In this document: piece after piece, positions 8,209 through 16,595 of the stretch
How positions within the stretch are numbered: the stretch's first letter is position 1
Layout of the letters: each line of letters begins with the position of its first letter
Assembly: GCF_900105805.1 (NCBI RefSeq)
Contig: NZ_LT629788.1
Location: 3,224,001-3,288,000 of the forward strand
Source: Pseudomonas moraviensis
Lineage (GTDB): Bacteria; Pseudomonadota; Gammaproteobacteria; Pseudomonadales; Pseudomonadaceae
Length of the DNA: 64,000 bases
Direction: 5' to 3'
Notes under the pieces: generated by a model
Database searches by the model: none
What the model saw: the letters and a program-made list of their open reading frames with translations, nothing else
Told to the model about the DNA's origin: nothing
Translations under genes and position numbers: made by a program

Positions 8209-8808
8209 TCAAGCGACCTGAGACAATTTGGCGTTGGCCTGATTCAGCCCCTTCTCCTGGAAGTCACCGCCAAGGTTCATGCCCTCGGCATGGATAAAGG
8301 TCACGTCGTTGATCCCGATGAAACCCATCACCTGACGCAGATACGGTTCCTGATGATCCGCCGGACCACCGGCATACACACCACCGCGAGCGGTCAACAC
8401 AAAGGCACGCTTGCCATTGAGCAAACCTTGCGGACCGGTCTCGGTGTACTTGAAGGTCACTCCGGCACGCAGCACATGGTCAAGCCAGGCCTTGAGCGTG
8501 CTCGGGATTGCAAAGTTGTACATCGGTGCAGCCATCACCAGCAAGTCGGCGGCGAGCAGCTCATCAGTCAATTCGTTGGAACGATCCAGCGACGCTTGTT
8601 CGCTGTCGTTGCGCTGTTCGGCGGGTTTCATCCAGCCACCCAGCAAGTTGGCGTCCAGATGCGGCACCGGGTTCAAGGCGAGGTCACGCACAGTGATCTG
8701 ATCGGCAGGGTGCGCGGCTTTCCACTGAGCGATGAAGGTCTGGGTCAGTTGACGGGAAACCGAGTCTTGCTGGCGGGCACTGCTTTCGATGATCAGAACG
8801 CGGGACAT
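8209..8808 (-). CDS. azoR: FMN-dependent NADH-azoreductase
   Basis: A 199-residue flavodoxin-fold quinone/azo reductase of the AzoR (formerly AcpD) family. It starts MSRVLIIESSARQQDSVSR, the phosphate-binding loop that anchors FMN. The family motif APMYNFAIPSTLKAWLDHVL is present around residue 95, and RGGVYAGGP later contacts the flavin. It would reduce quinones and azo compounds with NADH as a cytoplasmic homodimer. The ATG at 8808 is preceded by GGAGA; longer in-frame starts run back into a REP element. Pseudomonas strains usually carry several paralogues, so the exact orthologue is not fixed. A terminator follows at 8062. Confidence 0.92.
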   Translation of the reverse strand: MSRVLIIESSARQQDSVSRQLTQTFIAQWKAAHPADQITVRDLALNPVPHLDANLLGGWMKPAEQRNDSEQASLDRSNELTDELLAADLLVMAAPMYNFAIPSTLKAWLDHVLRAGVTFKYTETGPQGLLNGKRAFVLTARGGVYAGGPADHQEPYLRQVMGFIGINDVTFIHAEGMNLGGDFQEKGLNQANAKLSQVA

Positions 8809-8940
8809 GGTGTGTAGTCTCCATCCGAGAATGTTGTAAGTCGATGGAGTGAAGGTTAAACAGAGTCGAATCGATGAAAAAGCGCAAATATCCGCTGTAA
8901 CCCATCGATAAATTCGTTTATAAGCTAAACCCACATACCC

Positions 8941-9030
8941 CTGTGGGAGCGAGCCTGCTCGCGATAGCGGTGTATCAGATACACCCATGTCGACTGACAC
9001 AGCGCTATCGCGAGCAGGCTCACTCCTACA
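8941..9030. repeat. REP palindrome, family 1, mixed arms
   Basis: The left arm reads CTGTGGGAGCGAGCCTGCTC (the GGGAGCGAG subtype) and the right arm ends GGCTCACTCCTACA (the GGAGTGAG subtype). The inner parts, TCGCGATAGCG and GCTATCGCGA, pair exactly, while the outer parts pair through G-T wobbles. Confidence 0.9.
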
Positions 9031-9041
9031 AGTGGAAACCG

Positions 9042-9356
9042 TTATTTCGGAGTGCAGGTCAGTTTGATGCGCAGCTTGATGATCTCGCGGGTGAACTTGG
9101 CCGTGGCGTTTTTGTGCTTGCCGGCCGGCACATCGATGCTGCGCGTGCGTGGTGCTTCCGGGCCGTTGCTGAATACGGCCCGGCAGGTCGCGTCGACATC
9201 ACCGTAATTGGCCACGCGGATCGAGCCGATGTCGTTATCGGTGTCGAAGGTCTCGTAGTCGATCTTCATGCCGTTGAGATCCTTTTGCACATCGATCGGA
9301 TAGGCAAACGCGGTCAACGGCAGCAGCGCCAGCACCACACAACAGAATTTTTTCAT
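9042..9356 (-). CDS. Small periplasmic protein of unknown function
   Basis: A 104-residue protein with a clear signal peptide (MKKFCCVVLALLPLTAFA, cleaved before YPIDV). The mature part is predicted to be all beta: alternating segments such as KIDYETFD, IGSIRVANYGDV and KFTREIIKLRIKLTCTPK. Two cysteines (DATCRAVF and KLTCTPK) could pair in the periplasm. Homologues in Pseudomonas are sometimes labelled 3-phosphoglycerate kinase, which the size and signal peptide rule out. It is divergent from the LysR gene at 9406, 49 bases away, so the two may share a control region. Confidence 0.75.
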   Translation of the reverse strand: MKKFCCVVLALLPLTAFAYPIDVQKDLNGMKIDYETFDTDNDIGSIRVANYGDVDATCRAVFSNGPEAPRTRSIDVPAGKHKNATAKFTREIIKLRIKLTCTPK

Positions 9357-9405
9357 TCGGCAGTCTCCATGAGGGACGGCCAGCTTAGGACAAGAGGAGC
9401 TATTG

Positions 9406-10329
9406 ATGAAAGCGCCCCGCGTGACCCTTGATCAATGGCGAACGTTGCAGGCCGTGGTCGACCACGGCGGATTCGCCCAGGCCGCCGAGGCCCTGCACCG
9501 TTCGCAGTCATCGGTGAGCTACACCGTCGCCCGCATGCAGGATCAGCTCGGCGTGCCGTTGCTGCGCATCGACGGCCGTAAAGCCGTGCTCACCGAGGCC
9601 GGCGGTGTGTTGCTGCGCCGTTCGCGGCAACTGGTGAAACAGGCCAGCCAGTTGGAAGATCTGGCCCATCACATGGAGCAAGGCTGGGAAGCCGAAGTGC
9701 GGCTGGTGGTCGATGCCGCCTACCCGAGCGCGCGGATCGTCCGCGCCCTGACCGCGTTCATGCCGCAGAGTCGCGGCTGCCGCGTGCGTCTGCGCGAAGA
9801 AGTATTGTCGGGCGTTGAGGAAGTGCTGCTCGAAGGCGTCGCGGATCTGGCCATCACCGGCCTGAGCATTCCGGGCTACCTCGGCGCGGAGTTGAGCGAT
9901 GTCGAATTCGTCGCCGTCGCCCATCCTGATCACCCGCTGCATCGGCTCAATCGCGAGCTGAGCTTTCAGGATCTGGAAACCCAGATGCAAGTGGTGATCC
10001 GCGACTCCGGTCGCCAGCAGCCGCGCGATGTCGGCTGGCTCGGCGCCGAACAGCGCTGGACCGTCGGCAGCCTCGCCACCGCCGCGACCTTCGTCAGCAG
10101 CGGCCTGGGTTTTGCCTGGCTACCGCGGCACATGATTGACCGGGAATTGAAGGATGGCTCGCTCAAGCTGCTACCGTTGGACCGGGGCGGCAGCCGCAAC
10201 TCCAGTTTCTATCTGTATTCGAACAAGGACAAACCCTTGGGCCCGGCCACGCAAATCCTCATCGAGTTGTTGCGCACTTTCGACACCTTGCCGCTGGACG
10301 CCCCGTTCGCCGCCCCCGAGCAAGCCTGA
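9406..10329 (+). CDS. LysR family transcriptional regulator
   Basis: A 307-residue LysR-type regulator. The winged helix-turn-helix is at residues 6-65 (TLDQWRTLQAVVDHGGFAQA, then HRSQSSVSYTVARMQ), followed by a linker helix and the periplasmic-binding-like effector domain from about residue 90. AGAGGAG precedes the ATG at 9406. The next gene, an alpha/beta hydrolase, starts 14 bases after the stop, so the two are probably co-transcribed, which is unusual because most LysR genes are divergent from their targets. The effector is unknown. Confidence 0.92.
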   Translation: MKAPRVTLDQWRTLQAVVDHGGFAQAAEALHRSQSSVSYTVARMQDQLGVPLLRIDGRKAVLTEAGGVLLRRSRQLVKQASQLEDLAHHMEQGWEAEVRLVVDAAYPSARIVRALTAFMPQSRGCRVRLREEVLSGVEEVLLEGVADLAITGLSIPGYLGAELSDVEFVAVAHPDHPLHRLNRELSFQDLETQMQVVIRDSGRQQPRDVGWLGAEQRWTVGSLATAATFVSSGLGFAWLPRHMIDRELKDGSLKLLPLDRGGSRNSSFYLYSNKDKPLGPATQILIELLRTFDTLPLDAPFAAPEQA

Positions 10330-10343
10330 CACGGAGTTCACCG

Positions 10344-11147
10344 ATGGCGTATTTCGAGCACGAAGGTTGCAACCTGCACTACGAGGAATATGGCCACGGT
10401 ACGCCGTTGCTGCTGGTTCACGGGCTCGGCTCGAGCACGCTGGATTGGGAAATGCAGATCCCGGCGCTGGCCGCGCGGTACCGGGTAATCGTCCCGGACA
10501 TTCGCGGCCACGGGCGCTCGGACAAACCCCGCGAGCGCTACAGCATCGCCGCATTCAGCGCCGACCTGCTGGCCTTGATCGAACACCTGCGCCTCGGCCC
10601 GGTGCACTACGTCGGGCTGTCGATGGGCGGGATGATCGGTTTTCAGCTGGCCGTCGATCAGCCGCAAGCGCTCAAGAGCCTGACCATCGTCAACAGCGCA
10701 CCTCAAGTCAAATTGCGCAGCCGCGACGATTACTGGCAGTGGTTCAAACGCTGGAGTCTGATGCGCCTGCTTAGTCTGGAGACCATCGGCAAAGCCCTCG
10801 GCAGCAAACTTTTTCCCAAGCCGGAACAGGCCCATCTGCGACGGAAAATGGCCGAACGCTGGGCAAAAAACGACAAACGTGCTTATCTCGCCAGCTTCGA
10901 TGCGATTGTCGGCTGGGGCGTTCAGGAACGACTTTCCCGGGTGTCCTGTCCAACGCTCGTCATCAGCGCCGACCGTGATTACACACCGGTGGCGTTAAAG
11001 GAAACCTATGTAAAACTGCTGCCGGATGCGCGGCTGGTGGTCATCGCCGACTCGCGCCATGCCACCCCGCTCGATCAACCCGAACGCTTCAATCAAACGC
11101 TGCTGGATTTTCTCGCCACAGCCGACCTTCACTCTCAGGATCACTGA
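10344..11147 (+). CDS. Alpha/beta hydrolase (PcaD-like fold)
   Basis: A 267-residue alpha/beta hydrolase. Visible elements are the oxyanion-hole segment LLLVHGLGSSTLDWE, the strand VIVPDIRGHGRSDKP, the nucleophile elbow GLSMGGM (catalytic Ser about residue 94), the acid in ISADRDYTP, and the histidine in DSRHATPLDQP. The overall pattern resembles 3-oxoadipate enol-lactonase (PcaD) and related esterases, but no protocatechuate genes are nearby, so the substrate is open. It sits between the LysR gene (14 bases upstream) and the cyclophilin gene (3 bases downstream), pointing to a three-gene transcript. Confidence 0.88.
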   Translation: MAYFEHEGCNLHYEEYGHGTPLLLVHGLGSSTLDWEMQIPALAARYRVIVPDIRGHGRSDKPRERYSIAAFSADLLALIEHLRLGPVHYVGLSMGGMIGFQLAVDQPQALKSLTIVNSAPQVKLRSRDDYWQWFKRWSLMRLLSLETIGKALGSKLFPKPEQAHLRRKMAERWAKNDKRAYLASFDAIVGWGVQERLSRVSCPTLVISADRDYTPVALKETYVKLLPDARLVVIADSRHATPLDQPERFNQTLLDFLATADLHSQDH

Positions 11148-11150
11148 CCC

Positions 11151-11714
11151 ATGCTGAAAAAACTCGCCCTCGCCGCCGGCTCTGTACTGTTTGCCGCCAA
11201 CCTGATGGCTGCCACCCCGGCCAAGGCGCCCCACGTGCTGCTGGACACCACCAACGGCCAGATCGAAATCGAACTGGACCCGGTCAAGGCGCCGATCAGC
11301 ACCAAGAATTTCCTTGAATACGTCGACAGCGGCTTCTACAACAACACCATTTTCCACCGCGTGATCCCGGGCTTCATGGCCCAGGGCGGCGGTTTCACCC
11401 AGCAGATGCAACAGAAAGAAACCAAGGCGCCGATCAAGAACGAAGCCAGCAATGGCCTGCACAACGTTCGTGGCACCCTGTCGATGGCGCGCACTTCCAA
11501 TCCTGATTCGGCGACCAGTCAGTTCTTCATCAACGTTGCCGACAACGCTTTCCTCGATCCGGGCCGTGACGCCGGTTACGCGGTGTTCGCCAAAGTGGTC
11601 AAGGGCATGGATGTCGTCGACATCATCGTCAACTCGCCGACCATCACCAAACAAGGCATGCAGAACGTGCCTTCCGACCCTGTGATCATCAAGTCGGCCA
11701 AGCGCATCGACTGA
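11151..11714 (+). CDS. ppiA: Periplasmic peptidyl-prolyl cis-trans isomerase (cyclophilin A type)
   Basis: A 187-residue cyclophilin with signal peptide MLKKLALAAGSVLFAANLMA, so it acts in the periplasm. The catalytic core motifs are FHRVIPGFMAQGGG (Arg and Phe of the active site), LSMART and SATSQFFIN, with NAFLD and GYAVFAKVVKGMDVVD completing the family pattern. Length matches E. coli PpiA (190 residues). It would speed proline isomerisation during folding of exported proteins. The start is 3 bases after the hydrolase stop codon, so it depends on upstream transcription. A GC-rich hairpin follows at 11732. Confidence 0.93.
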   Translation: MLKKLALAAGSVLFAANLMAATPAKAPHVLLDTTNGQIEIELDPVKAPISTKNFLEYVDSGFYNNTIFHRVIPGFMAQGGGFTQQMQQKETKAPIKNEASNGLHNVRGTLSMARTSNPDSATSQFFINVADNAFLDPGRDAGYAVFAKVVKGMDVVDIIVNSPTITKQGMQNVPSDPVIIKSAKRID

Positions 11715-11731
11715 GTTTCGCCGGGCATACC

Positions 11732-11761
11732 GAGCGGCGCCGGGCTGAGCCTGCGCCGCTC
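11732..11761. other. GC-rich inverted repeat after ppiA
   Basis: GAGCGGCGC (11732-11740) and GCGCCGCTC (11753-11761) are perfect complements around a 12-base loop. There is no T-run, so it is at best a weak terminator or an RNA 3'-end structure between ppiA and the ABC transporter gene. Confidence 0.55.
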
Positions 11762-11802
11762 GCACTGATAAAAGGAGAGCCCGTATCCCGGGCGGTTATC
11801 TG

Positions 11803-13635
11803 ATGCTCTATCGCCGTTTCGAACAACTGATCGATATCTTCCGCGACGCCCCGACGGCGTCCCCGCCGGACCGTGTCTGGCCCTTCTATACCTATTACCT
11901 GAAGCAGGTCTGGCCGAGTTTCGCCGCCCTGCTCGTGGTTGGCCTGTTCGCCGCTTTGATCGAAGTAGCGCTGTTCAGTTACCTGAGCCGCATCATCGAC
12001 CTTGCACAAGGCACGCCCAACCCGAATTTCTTCAGCGACCATGCCCTCGAATTGACCTGGATGCTGGTGGTCGCCCTGGTGCTGCGACCGATTTTCTTCG
12101 GTCTGCACGACTTGCTGGTGCACCAGACCCTGAGCCCCGGCATGACCAGCATGATCCGCTGGCAGAACCACAGCTACGTGCTCAAGCAGAGCCTGAATTT
12201 CTTCCAGAACGATTTCGCCGGGCGCATCGCCCAACGCATCATGCAGACCGGCAACTCGCTGCGAGATTCTGCCGTGCAAGCGGTGGACGCGCTGTGGCAC
12301 GTGGTGATCTACGCGATCAGTTCGCTGGTGCTGTTCGCCGAAGCTGACTGGCGCCTGATGATCCCGCTGCTGACCTGGATCGTCGCCTACATCGGCGCGC
12401 TGTACTACTTCGTGCCACGGGTGAAAGAGCGTTCGGTGGAAGCCTCGGATGCGCGCTCGAAACTGATGGGGCGCATCGTCGACGGCTACACCAACATCGC
12501 CACGCTGAAGCTGTTCGCTCACACCAACTTCGAACAGCACTATGCCAAGGAAGCCATCGAAGAACAGACCGTCAAAGCACAGATGGCCGGTCGCGTGGTC
12601 ACCAGCATGGACGTGGCGATTACCACCATGAACGGCCTGCTGATCGTCGGCACCACGGCGCTGGCGTTGTGGCTGTGGACGCAGTCGCTGATTACCGTCG
12701 GCGCGATTGCCCTGGCCACCGGTCTGGTGATCCGCATCGTCAACATGTCCGGCTGGATCATGTGGGTGGTCACCGGCATTTTCGAAAACATCGGCATGGT
12801 TCAGGACGGTCTGCGCACCATCTCGCAACCGGTCGGCGTCACCGACCGCGAGCAGGCCAAACCGCTGGCCGTGGCCTCGGGCGAAGTGCGTTTCGAGCAC
12901 GTGGATTTTCACTACGGCAAGAAGAAAGGCATCATCGGCGACCTCAACCTGACGATCAAACCGGGCGAGAAAATCGGCTTGATCGGCCCGTCCGGCGCCG
13001 GCAAATCGACCCTGGTCAACCTGTTGCTGCGCCTGTACGACGTAGAGGGTGGGCGGATCCTGATCGACGGCCAGAACATCGCCGAAGTCGGCCAGGAAAG
13101 CCTGCGTGCGCGGATCGGCATGATCACTCAGGACACCTCGCTGCTGCACCGCTCGATCCGCGACAATCTGCTTTACGGCAAACCCGACGCCACCAACGCC
13201 GAATTGTGGGAGGCGGTGCACAAGGCCCGCGCCGATGAGTTCATCCCGCTGCTGTCCGATGCGGAAGGCCGCACCGGTTTCGATGCGCACGTCGGTGAGC
13301 GCGGGGTGAAACTGTCCGGCGGTCAGCGCCAGCGCATCGCGATTGCAAGGGTGCTGCTCAAGGACGCGCCGATCCTGATCATGGACGAAGCCACCTCGGC
13401 GCTGGACTCTGAGGTGGAAGCGGCGATTCAGGAAAGCCTCGAGACCTTGATGCAGGGCAAAACCGTGATCGCTATTGCGCATCGTCTCTCGACCATTGCG
13501 CGGATGGATCGCCTGGTGGTCCTGGAGAACGGCAAGATCGCCGAGAGCGGCACCCACGCCGAATTGCTTGCGCATCGCGGCCTGTATGCGCGTTTGTGGG
13601 CGCACCAGACCGGAGGCTTTGTCGGCATCGACTAA
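11803..13635 (+). CDS. ABC transporter, fused permease and ATP-binding half-transporter
   Basis: A 610-residue type IV (exporter-fold) half-transporter expected to work as a homodimer in the inner membrane. The first 330 residues hold about six membrane helices; the nucleotide-binding domain follows with GPSGAGKST (Walker A, about residue 395), the Q-loop ITQD, the signature LSGGQRQR (about 503), LIMDEATSALD (Walker B and D-loop) and the H-loop AHRLST. The best Shine-Dalgarno, AAAGGAG at 11771, is 25 bases before the ATG, with a short GC hairpin (11779-11793) between; no other in-frame start is better placed. The exported substrate is unknown. Confidence 0.9.
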   Translation: MLYRRFEQLIDIFRDAPTASPPDRVWPFYTYYLKQVWPSFAALLVVGLFAALIEVALFSYLSRIIDLAQGTPNPNFFSDHALELTWMLVVALVLRPIFFGLHDLLVHQTLSPGMTSMIRWQNHSYVLKQSLNFFQNDFAGRIAQRIMQTGNSLRDSAVQAVDALWHVVIYAISSLVLFAEADWRLMIPLLTWIVAYIGALYYFVPRVKERSVEASDARSKLMGRIVDGYTNIATLKLFAHTNFEQHYAKEAIEEQTVKAQMAGRVVTSMDVAITTMNGLLIVGTTALALWLWTQSLITVGAIALATGLVIRIVNMSGWIMWVVTGIFENIGMVQDGLRTISQPVGVTDREQAKPLAVASGEVRFEHVDFHYGKKKGIIGDLNLTIKPGEKIGLIGPSGAGKSTLVNLLLRLYDVEGGRILIDGQNIAEVGQESLRARIGMITQDTSLLHRSIRDNLLYGKPDATNAELWEAVHKARADEFIPLLSDAEGRTGFDAHVGERGVKLSGGQRQRIAIARVLLKDAPILIMDEATSALDSEVEAAIQESLETLMQGKTVIAIAHRLSTIARMDRLVVLENGKIAESGTHAELLAHRGLYARLWAHQTGGFVGID

Positions 13636-13649
13636 TGCACCACATTCCC

Positions 13650-13679
13650 CTGTAGGAGTGAGCCTGCTCGCTCCCACAG
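13650..13679. repeat. Miniature REP derivative, family 1
   Basis: A 30-base element reading CTGTAGGAGTGAGC, then CT, then GCTCGCTCCCACAG. It keeps only the outer ends of a REP palindrome joined directly, as if the whole centre had been lost, and still folds through two G-T pairs. It lies between the ABC transporter stop and the oppositely oriented DUF482 gene. Confidence 0.85.
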
Positions 13680-13682
13680 AGG

Positions 13683-14807
13683 TCAGGTCTGGCGATAGGG
13701 CAACGCCGTTCTCGCCTCTTCGGCATAGGCCAGAACCCCGGCGCGCTCTTGCTGGAGGAAATCCTCCACCGCCGCTTTCAGCCCCGGATGGCGCAGGTAG
13801 TGCCAGGAATGGGTGATCACCGGTTCGAAGCCGCGAATCAACTTGTGCTCGCCCTGCGCCCCGGCATCGAAACGCTGGATGCCATGGGCGATCGCGTAGT
13901 CCATGCCTTGATAAAAACACGTCTCGAAATGCAGCCGATCGAACTCGGCCAGGCAACCCCAGTAACGCCCGTAGAAACTGTCGCCACCGGCCAGACTGAA
14001 GGCCATTGCTACCGGCCGTGATCCCTGTTTGGCCAAGACCACGCGAATCGCCTCGGGCATGCGCTCGGCCAGCAGGCTGAAGAACTCGCGGGTCAGATAC
14101 GGCGCCTGACGCCGCACCGCGTAGGTGTTGGCATAGCAAGCGTAAACAAAATCCCACTGCGCCTCGTCCAGTTCCCGCCCTTGCAGCCACTCGAAGTCAA
14201 AGCCCTGCCCCGCTACCTGCTCGCGTTCCTTGCGCATCTGCTTGCGCTTGCGTGAGCTGAGGGCATCGAGGAAATCCTGAAAGTCGCGGTAACCGCGATT
14301 CTGCCAGTGATACTGACAGCCAATGCGTTGCAGCCAGCCCGGTTGCTCGGCCATCGCCGCGTCAGTGAACGGGTCGGTGAAATTGATGTGCGCGCTGGAA
14401 AGCCCTTCGATCTCCAGATAGCCGGGCAGGCTCTTGAGCAATTCAAAACCGTCTTCGACACTGGCCGCCAGCAGGCGCGGGCCGCTCACCGGACTGAATG
14501 GCACAGCCGTTAAAAGCTTGGGGTAGTAATCGATGCCGGCACGCGCACAGGCGTCGGCCCAGCCGTGATCGAACACGTACTCGCCGTAGGAATGCCACTT
14601 GCGGTAACTGGGCAGCGCGGCGATCAGGCGACCCTCTTCGATATGCAGCAAATGCTCGGGCTGCCAGCCGGTATGCGGGCCGACACTGCCGCTGTCTTCC
14701 AGCGCACTGAGGAAGGCGTGGCGCAGAAATGGCTGGTTGTCCGGGACCAGCGCATCCCAAGTGGCCGGGGCGATTTCTGACAGGTCTTGCAGGCGTTGCA
14801 ACGGCAT
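13683..14807 (-). CDS. GNAT/FemAB-like family protein (DUF482, peptidoglycan-biosynthesis-like)
   Basis: A 374-residue cytoplasmic protein of the DUF482 (PF04339) group, related to GNAT and FemAB acyltransferases. Recognisable parts are the N-terminal PFLRHAFLSALEDSGSVG, the HINFTDP segment, SSRKRKQMRKEREQV, the family pattern FYGRYWGC with HFETCFYQGMDYAI, and GAQGEHKLIRGFEP near the C-terminus. Members are often labelled peptidogalycan biosynthesis protein, but the acceptor has not been established. The ATG at 14807 has GGAG nine bases upstream. Its stop lies just beyond the mini-REP. Confidence 0.85.
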   Translation of the reverse strand: MPLQRLQDLSEIAPATWDALVPDNQPFLRHAFLSALEDSGSVGPHTGWQPEHLLHIEEGRLIAALPSYRKWHSYGEYVFDHGWADACARAGIDYYPKLLTAVPFSPVSGPRLLAASVEDGFELLKSLPGYLEIEGLSSAHINFTDPFTDAAMAEQPGWLQRIGCQYHWQNRGYRDFQDFLDALSSRKRKQMRKEREQVAGQGFDFEWLQGRELDEAQWDFVYACYANTYAVRRQAPYLTREFFSLLAERMPEAIRVVLAKQGSRPVAMAFSLAGGDSFYGRYWGCLAEFDRLHFETCFYQGMDYAIAHGIQRFDAGAQGEHKLIRGFEPVITHSWHYLRHPGLKAAVEDFLQQERAGVLAYAEEARTALPYRQT

Positions 14808-14956
14808 TCACTGGCACTCCACAGCTTGGCGACAAAGCCCGGCGAGTATCGCTGATCGCGACCCAGTTGCACACGCTCAATCGGCCGACAGCGCTCTAAC
14901 TCGATAGTTCACGCCGGATATGCATCGTCATCAACCTGCCATCACTGTGCCACCGC

Positions 14957-14977
14957 TCTGTCATAAACCATCGCGAT
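14957..14977 (+). promoter_or_regulatory. Possible PhoB-binding half site upstream of the porin gene
   Basis: TGTCATAAA at 14959-14967 matches the first half of a PhoB box exactly; the second half (about 14970-14976) matches poorly. It lies about 115 bases before the porin start. With one good half only, this is a weak inference. Confidence 0.25.
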
Positions 14978-15088
14978 ACTGGCGCCTGTTTTTAGAGCGC
15001 CGGGTTCTAACCCGGACACAGTTTTCCGGCCTTCGGGTCGGTTGTGCCCAGGATGGTTCAGCCATCCCCTTCATCTTCGGAGATTGCT

Positions 15089-16411
15089 ATGCGTCTTGCT
15101 TCCACGAAAACTGCAGCGGCCCTGTGCGGCGGCTTGTTGCTGGCCATGAGCGTTCCGGCCAGTGCTGCAGTCGACGCCAAACTGCTCGACATGCTCAAGG
15201 CCAACGGGTCGATTTCCCAGGCGCAGTACATCGAGCTGCAAACAGAACTGGCCAAGGATCAGAAGGCTCAGCAAATCGCCCAACAGGCGCAGCAGGAAAC
15301 CAACGAACAAGTGGCAGCGGTCGCGAAGAAGACCAACGAACAGAGCCTGTTCGACCAGAAACTGGCCTGGGCGGCCAAGACCCAGTTCAAGGGTGACGTG
15401 CGCATCCGTCAGGAAACCATCAAGATCGACGGCGAGCCGAACAATGGCGGCCGCGACAAGGATCGCCAGCGCATCCGTGCGCGTCTGGGCGCCTACACCG
15501 AGATCAACCCGCAGGTCGACACCGGCATCCGTATCGCCACCGGCGGCGGCGACGACGCCCGTTCGACCAACCAGGACCAGGACAACTACTTCGACAAGAA
15601 GCAGATCTGGCTCGACCTCGGCTACATCGACTACCACCCCGATCAGATCAAGAACCTGCACGTGATCGGCGGCAAGATGCTGCAACCGTGGGTGAGCATG
15701 GGCGACGTGATCTGGGACAGCGACATCAACCCGGAAGGTCTGGCCGTTACCTACAAGTACCCACTGGGCGGCAGCGCCGAACTGTTCGGCAGCCTGGGTA
15801 ACTACAACCTCAAGGACAACGTTGACGGCGACGGCGTGCAATTCCGTCACGATCTGCGCCTGACCGCTGGCCAGTTGGGCAGCCGCTTCAACATCACCGA
15901 TAACCTGAAGATGACTTTGGGCGGTAGCGTCTACGCCTACCAGAACGACGAAGACAGCCGCTGCACCGGCACCTCGACGCCGTGCGCGCTGGCAGTCAAC
16001 GGCAACTCGGCGAACAACGAATTCCGTCTGTATGAAGGGTTCAGCCAGATCGATATCGGCGGCCTGCCAATGCCGTTGTCTTTCTACGGCCAGTACGTGA
16101 AGAACAACGATGCCGTGACCGATCAGGACACCGCATGGTTGCTCGGCGCCAAGTCGAAAGTCTTCGGCTTCAACCTCGACTACAACTACCGTGACGTGCA
16201 GCGCAACGCCGTGGTCGGCGCCTTCACCGACTCCGACTTTGCCAACGGCACCACCGGTTCCCGCGGGCACAAGTTCAAGGTCGGTTACGACATCGACAAG
16301 AACTTCGCCGTCGGCGCCACGTACTTCCTGACCAAGGCCGACTTCGCCAGCCGCGGCCAGCGCGATGCAGATGCCAACACCCTGCAACTGGATGCTGAAG
16401 CGAAGTTCTAA
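15089..16411 (+). CDS. Putative outer-membrane porin (Porin_5 type)
   Basis: A 440-residue protein with signal peptide MRLASTKTAAALCGG ending at ASAA. After it comes a coiled-coil region (about residues 35-95, SQAQYIELQTELAKDQKAQQ and following Gln-rich helix) that may trimerise in the periplasm, then a long region of alternating beta strands rich in Tyr, Asp and Gly, ending in AEAKF with the terminal Phe of outer-membrane barrels. This matches the putative porin family PF16930 of Pseudomonas. CGGAGA precedes the ATG at 15089 by five bases. The clean strong Shine-Dalgarno and codon choice suggest high expression. The substrate is unknown. Confidence 0.87.
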   Translation: MRLASTKTAAALCGGLLLAMSVPASAAVDAKLLDMLKANGSISQAQYIELQTELAKDQKAQQIAQQAQQETNEQVAAVAKKTNEQSLFDQKLAWAAKTQFKGDVRIRQETIKIDGEPNNGGRDKDRQRIRARLGAYTEINPQVDTGIRIATGGGDDARSTNQDQDNYFDKKQIWLDLGYIDYHPDQIKNLHVIGGKMLQPWVSMGDVIWDSDINPEGLAVTYKYPLGGSAELFGSLGNYNLKDNVDGDGVQFRHDLRLTAGQLGSRFNITDNLKMTLGGSVYAYQNDEDSRCTGTSTPCALAVNGNSANNEFRLYEGFSQIDIGGLPMPLSFYGQYVKNNDAVTDQDTAWLLGAKSKVFGFNLDYNYRDVQRNAVVGAFTDSDFANGTTGSRGHKFKVGYDIDKNFAVGATYFLTKADFASRGQRDADANTLQLDAEAKF

Positions 16412-16500
16412 AAAAGTGATAGCCCAGTGCGGGCGGGACGATCCCCATCATCCGTTCGTTTCATCCGCACCGGGTTATTTCTGCAGGATGCAAAAAAACC

Positions 16501-16595
16501 CTGTAGGAGCTGCCGAAGGCTGCGATCTTTTGATCTTGATCTTGAAAACAAGATCAAAAGATCGCAGCCTCGTTTCACTCGACAGCTCCTACAGG
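16501..16595. repeat. REP palindrome, family 2, hybrid arms
   Basis: The left arm is CTGTAGGAGCTGCCGAAGGC continuing TGCGATCTTTTGAT; the inner right arm ATCAAAAGATCGCAGCC pairs with it. The outer right arm instead reads TCGTTTCACTCGACAGCTCC, the ending of another subtype (compare 55448-55540). It lies between the convergent porin and anti-sigma genes and overlaps the last bases of the latter. Confidence 0.92.

Noticed and set aside
11689..14190. 833-codon minus-strand frame across the ABC transporter and DUF482 genes
   Set aside because: It runs antisense to the clear ABC exporter and in another frame of the DUF482 gene, with His/Gln/Arg-rich composition typical of shadow frames.
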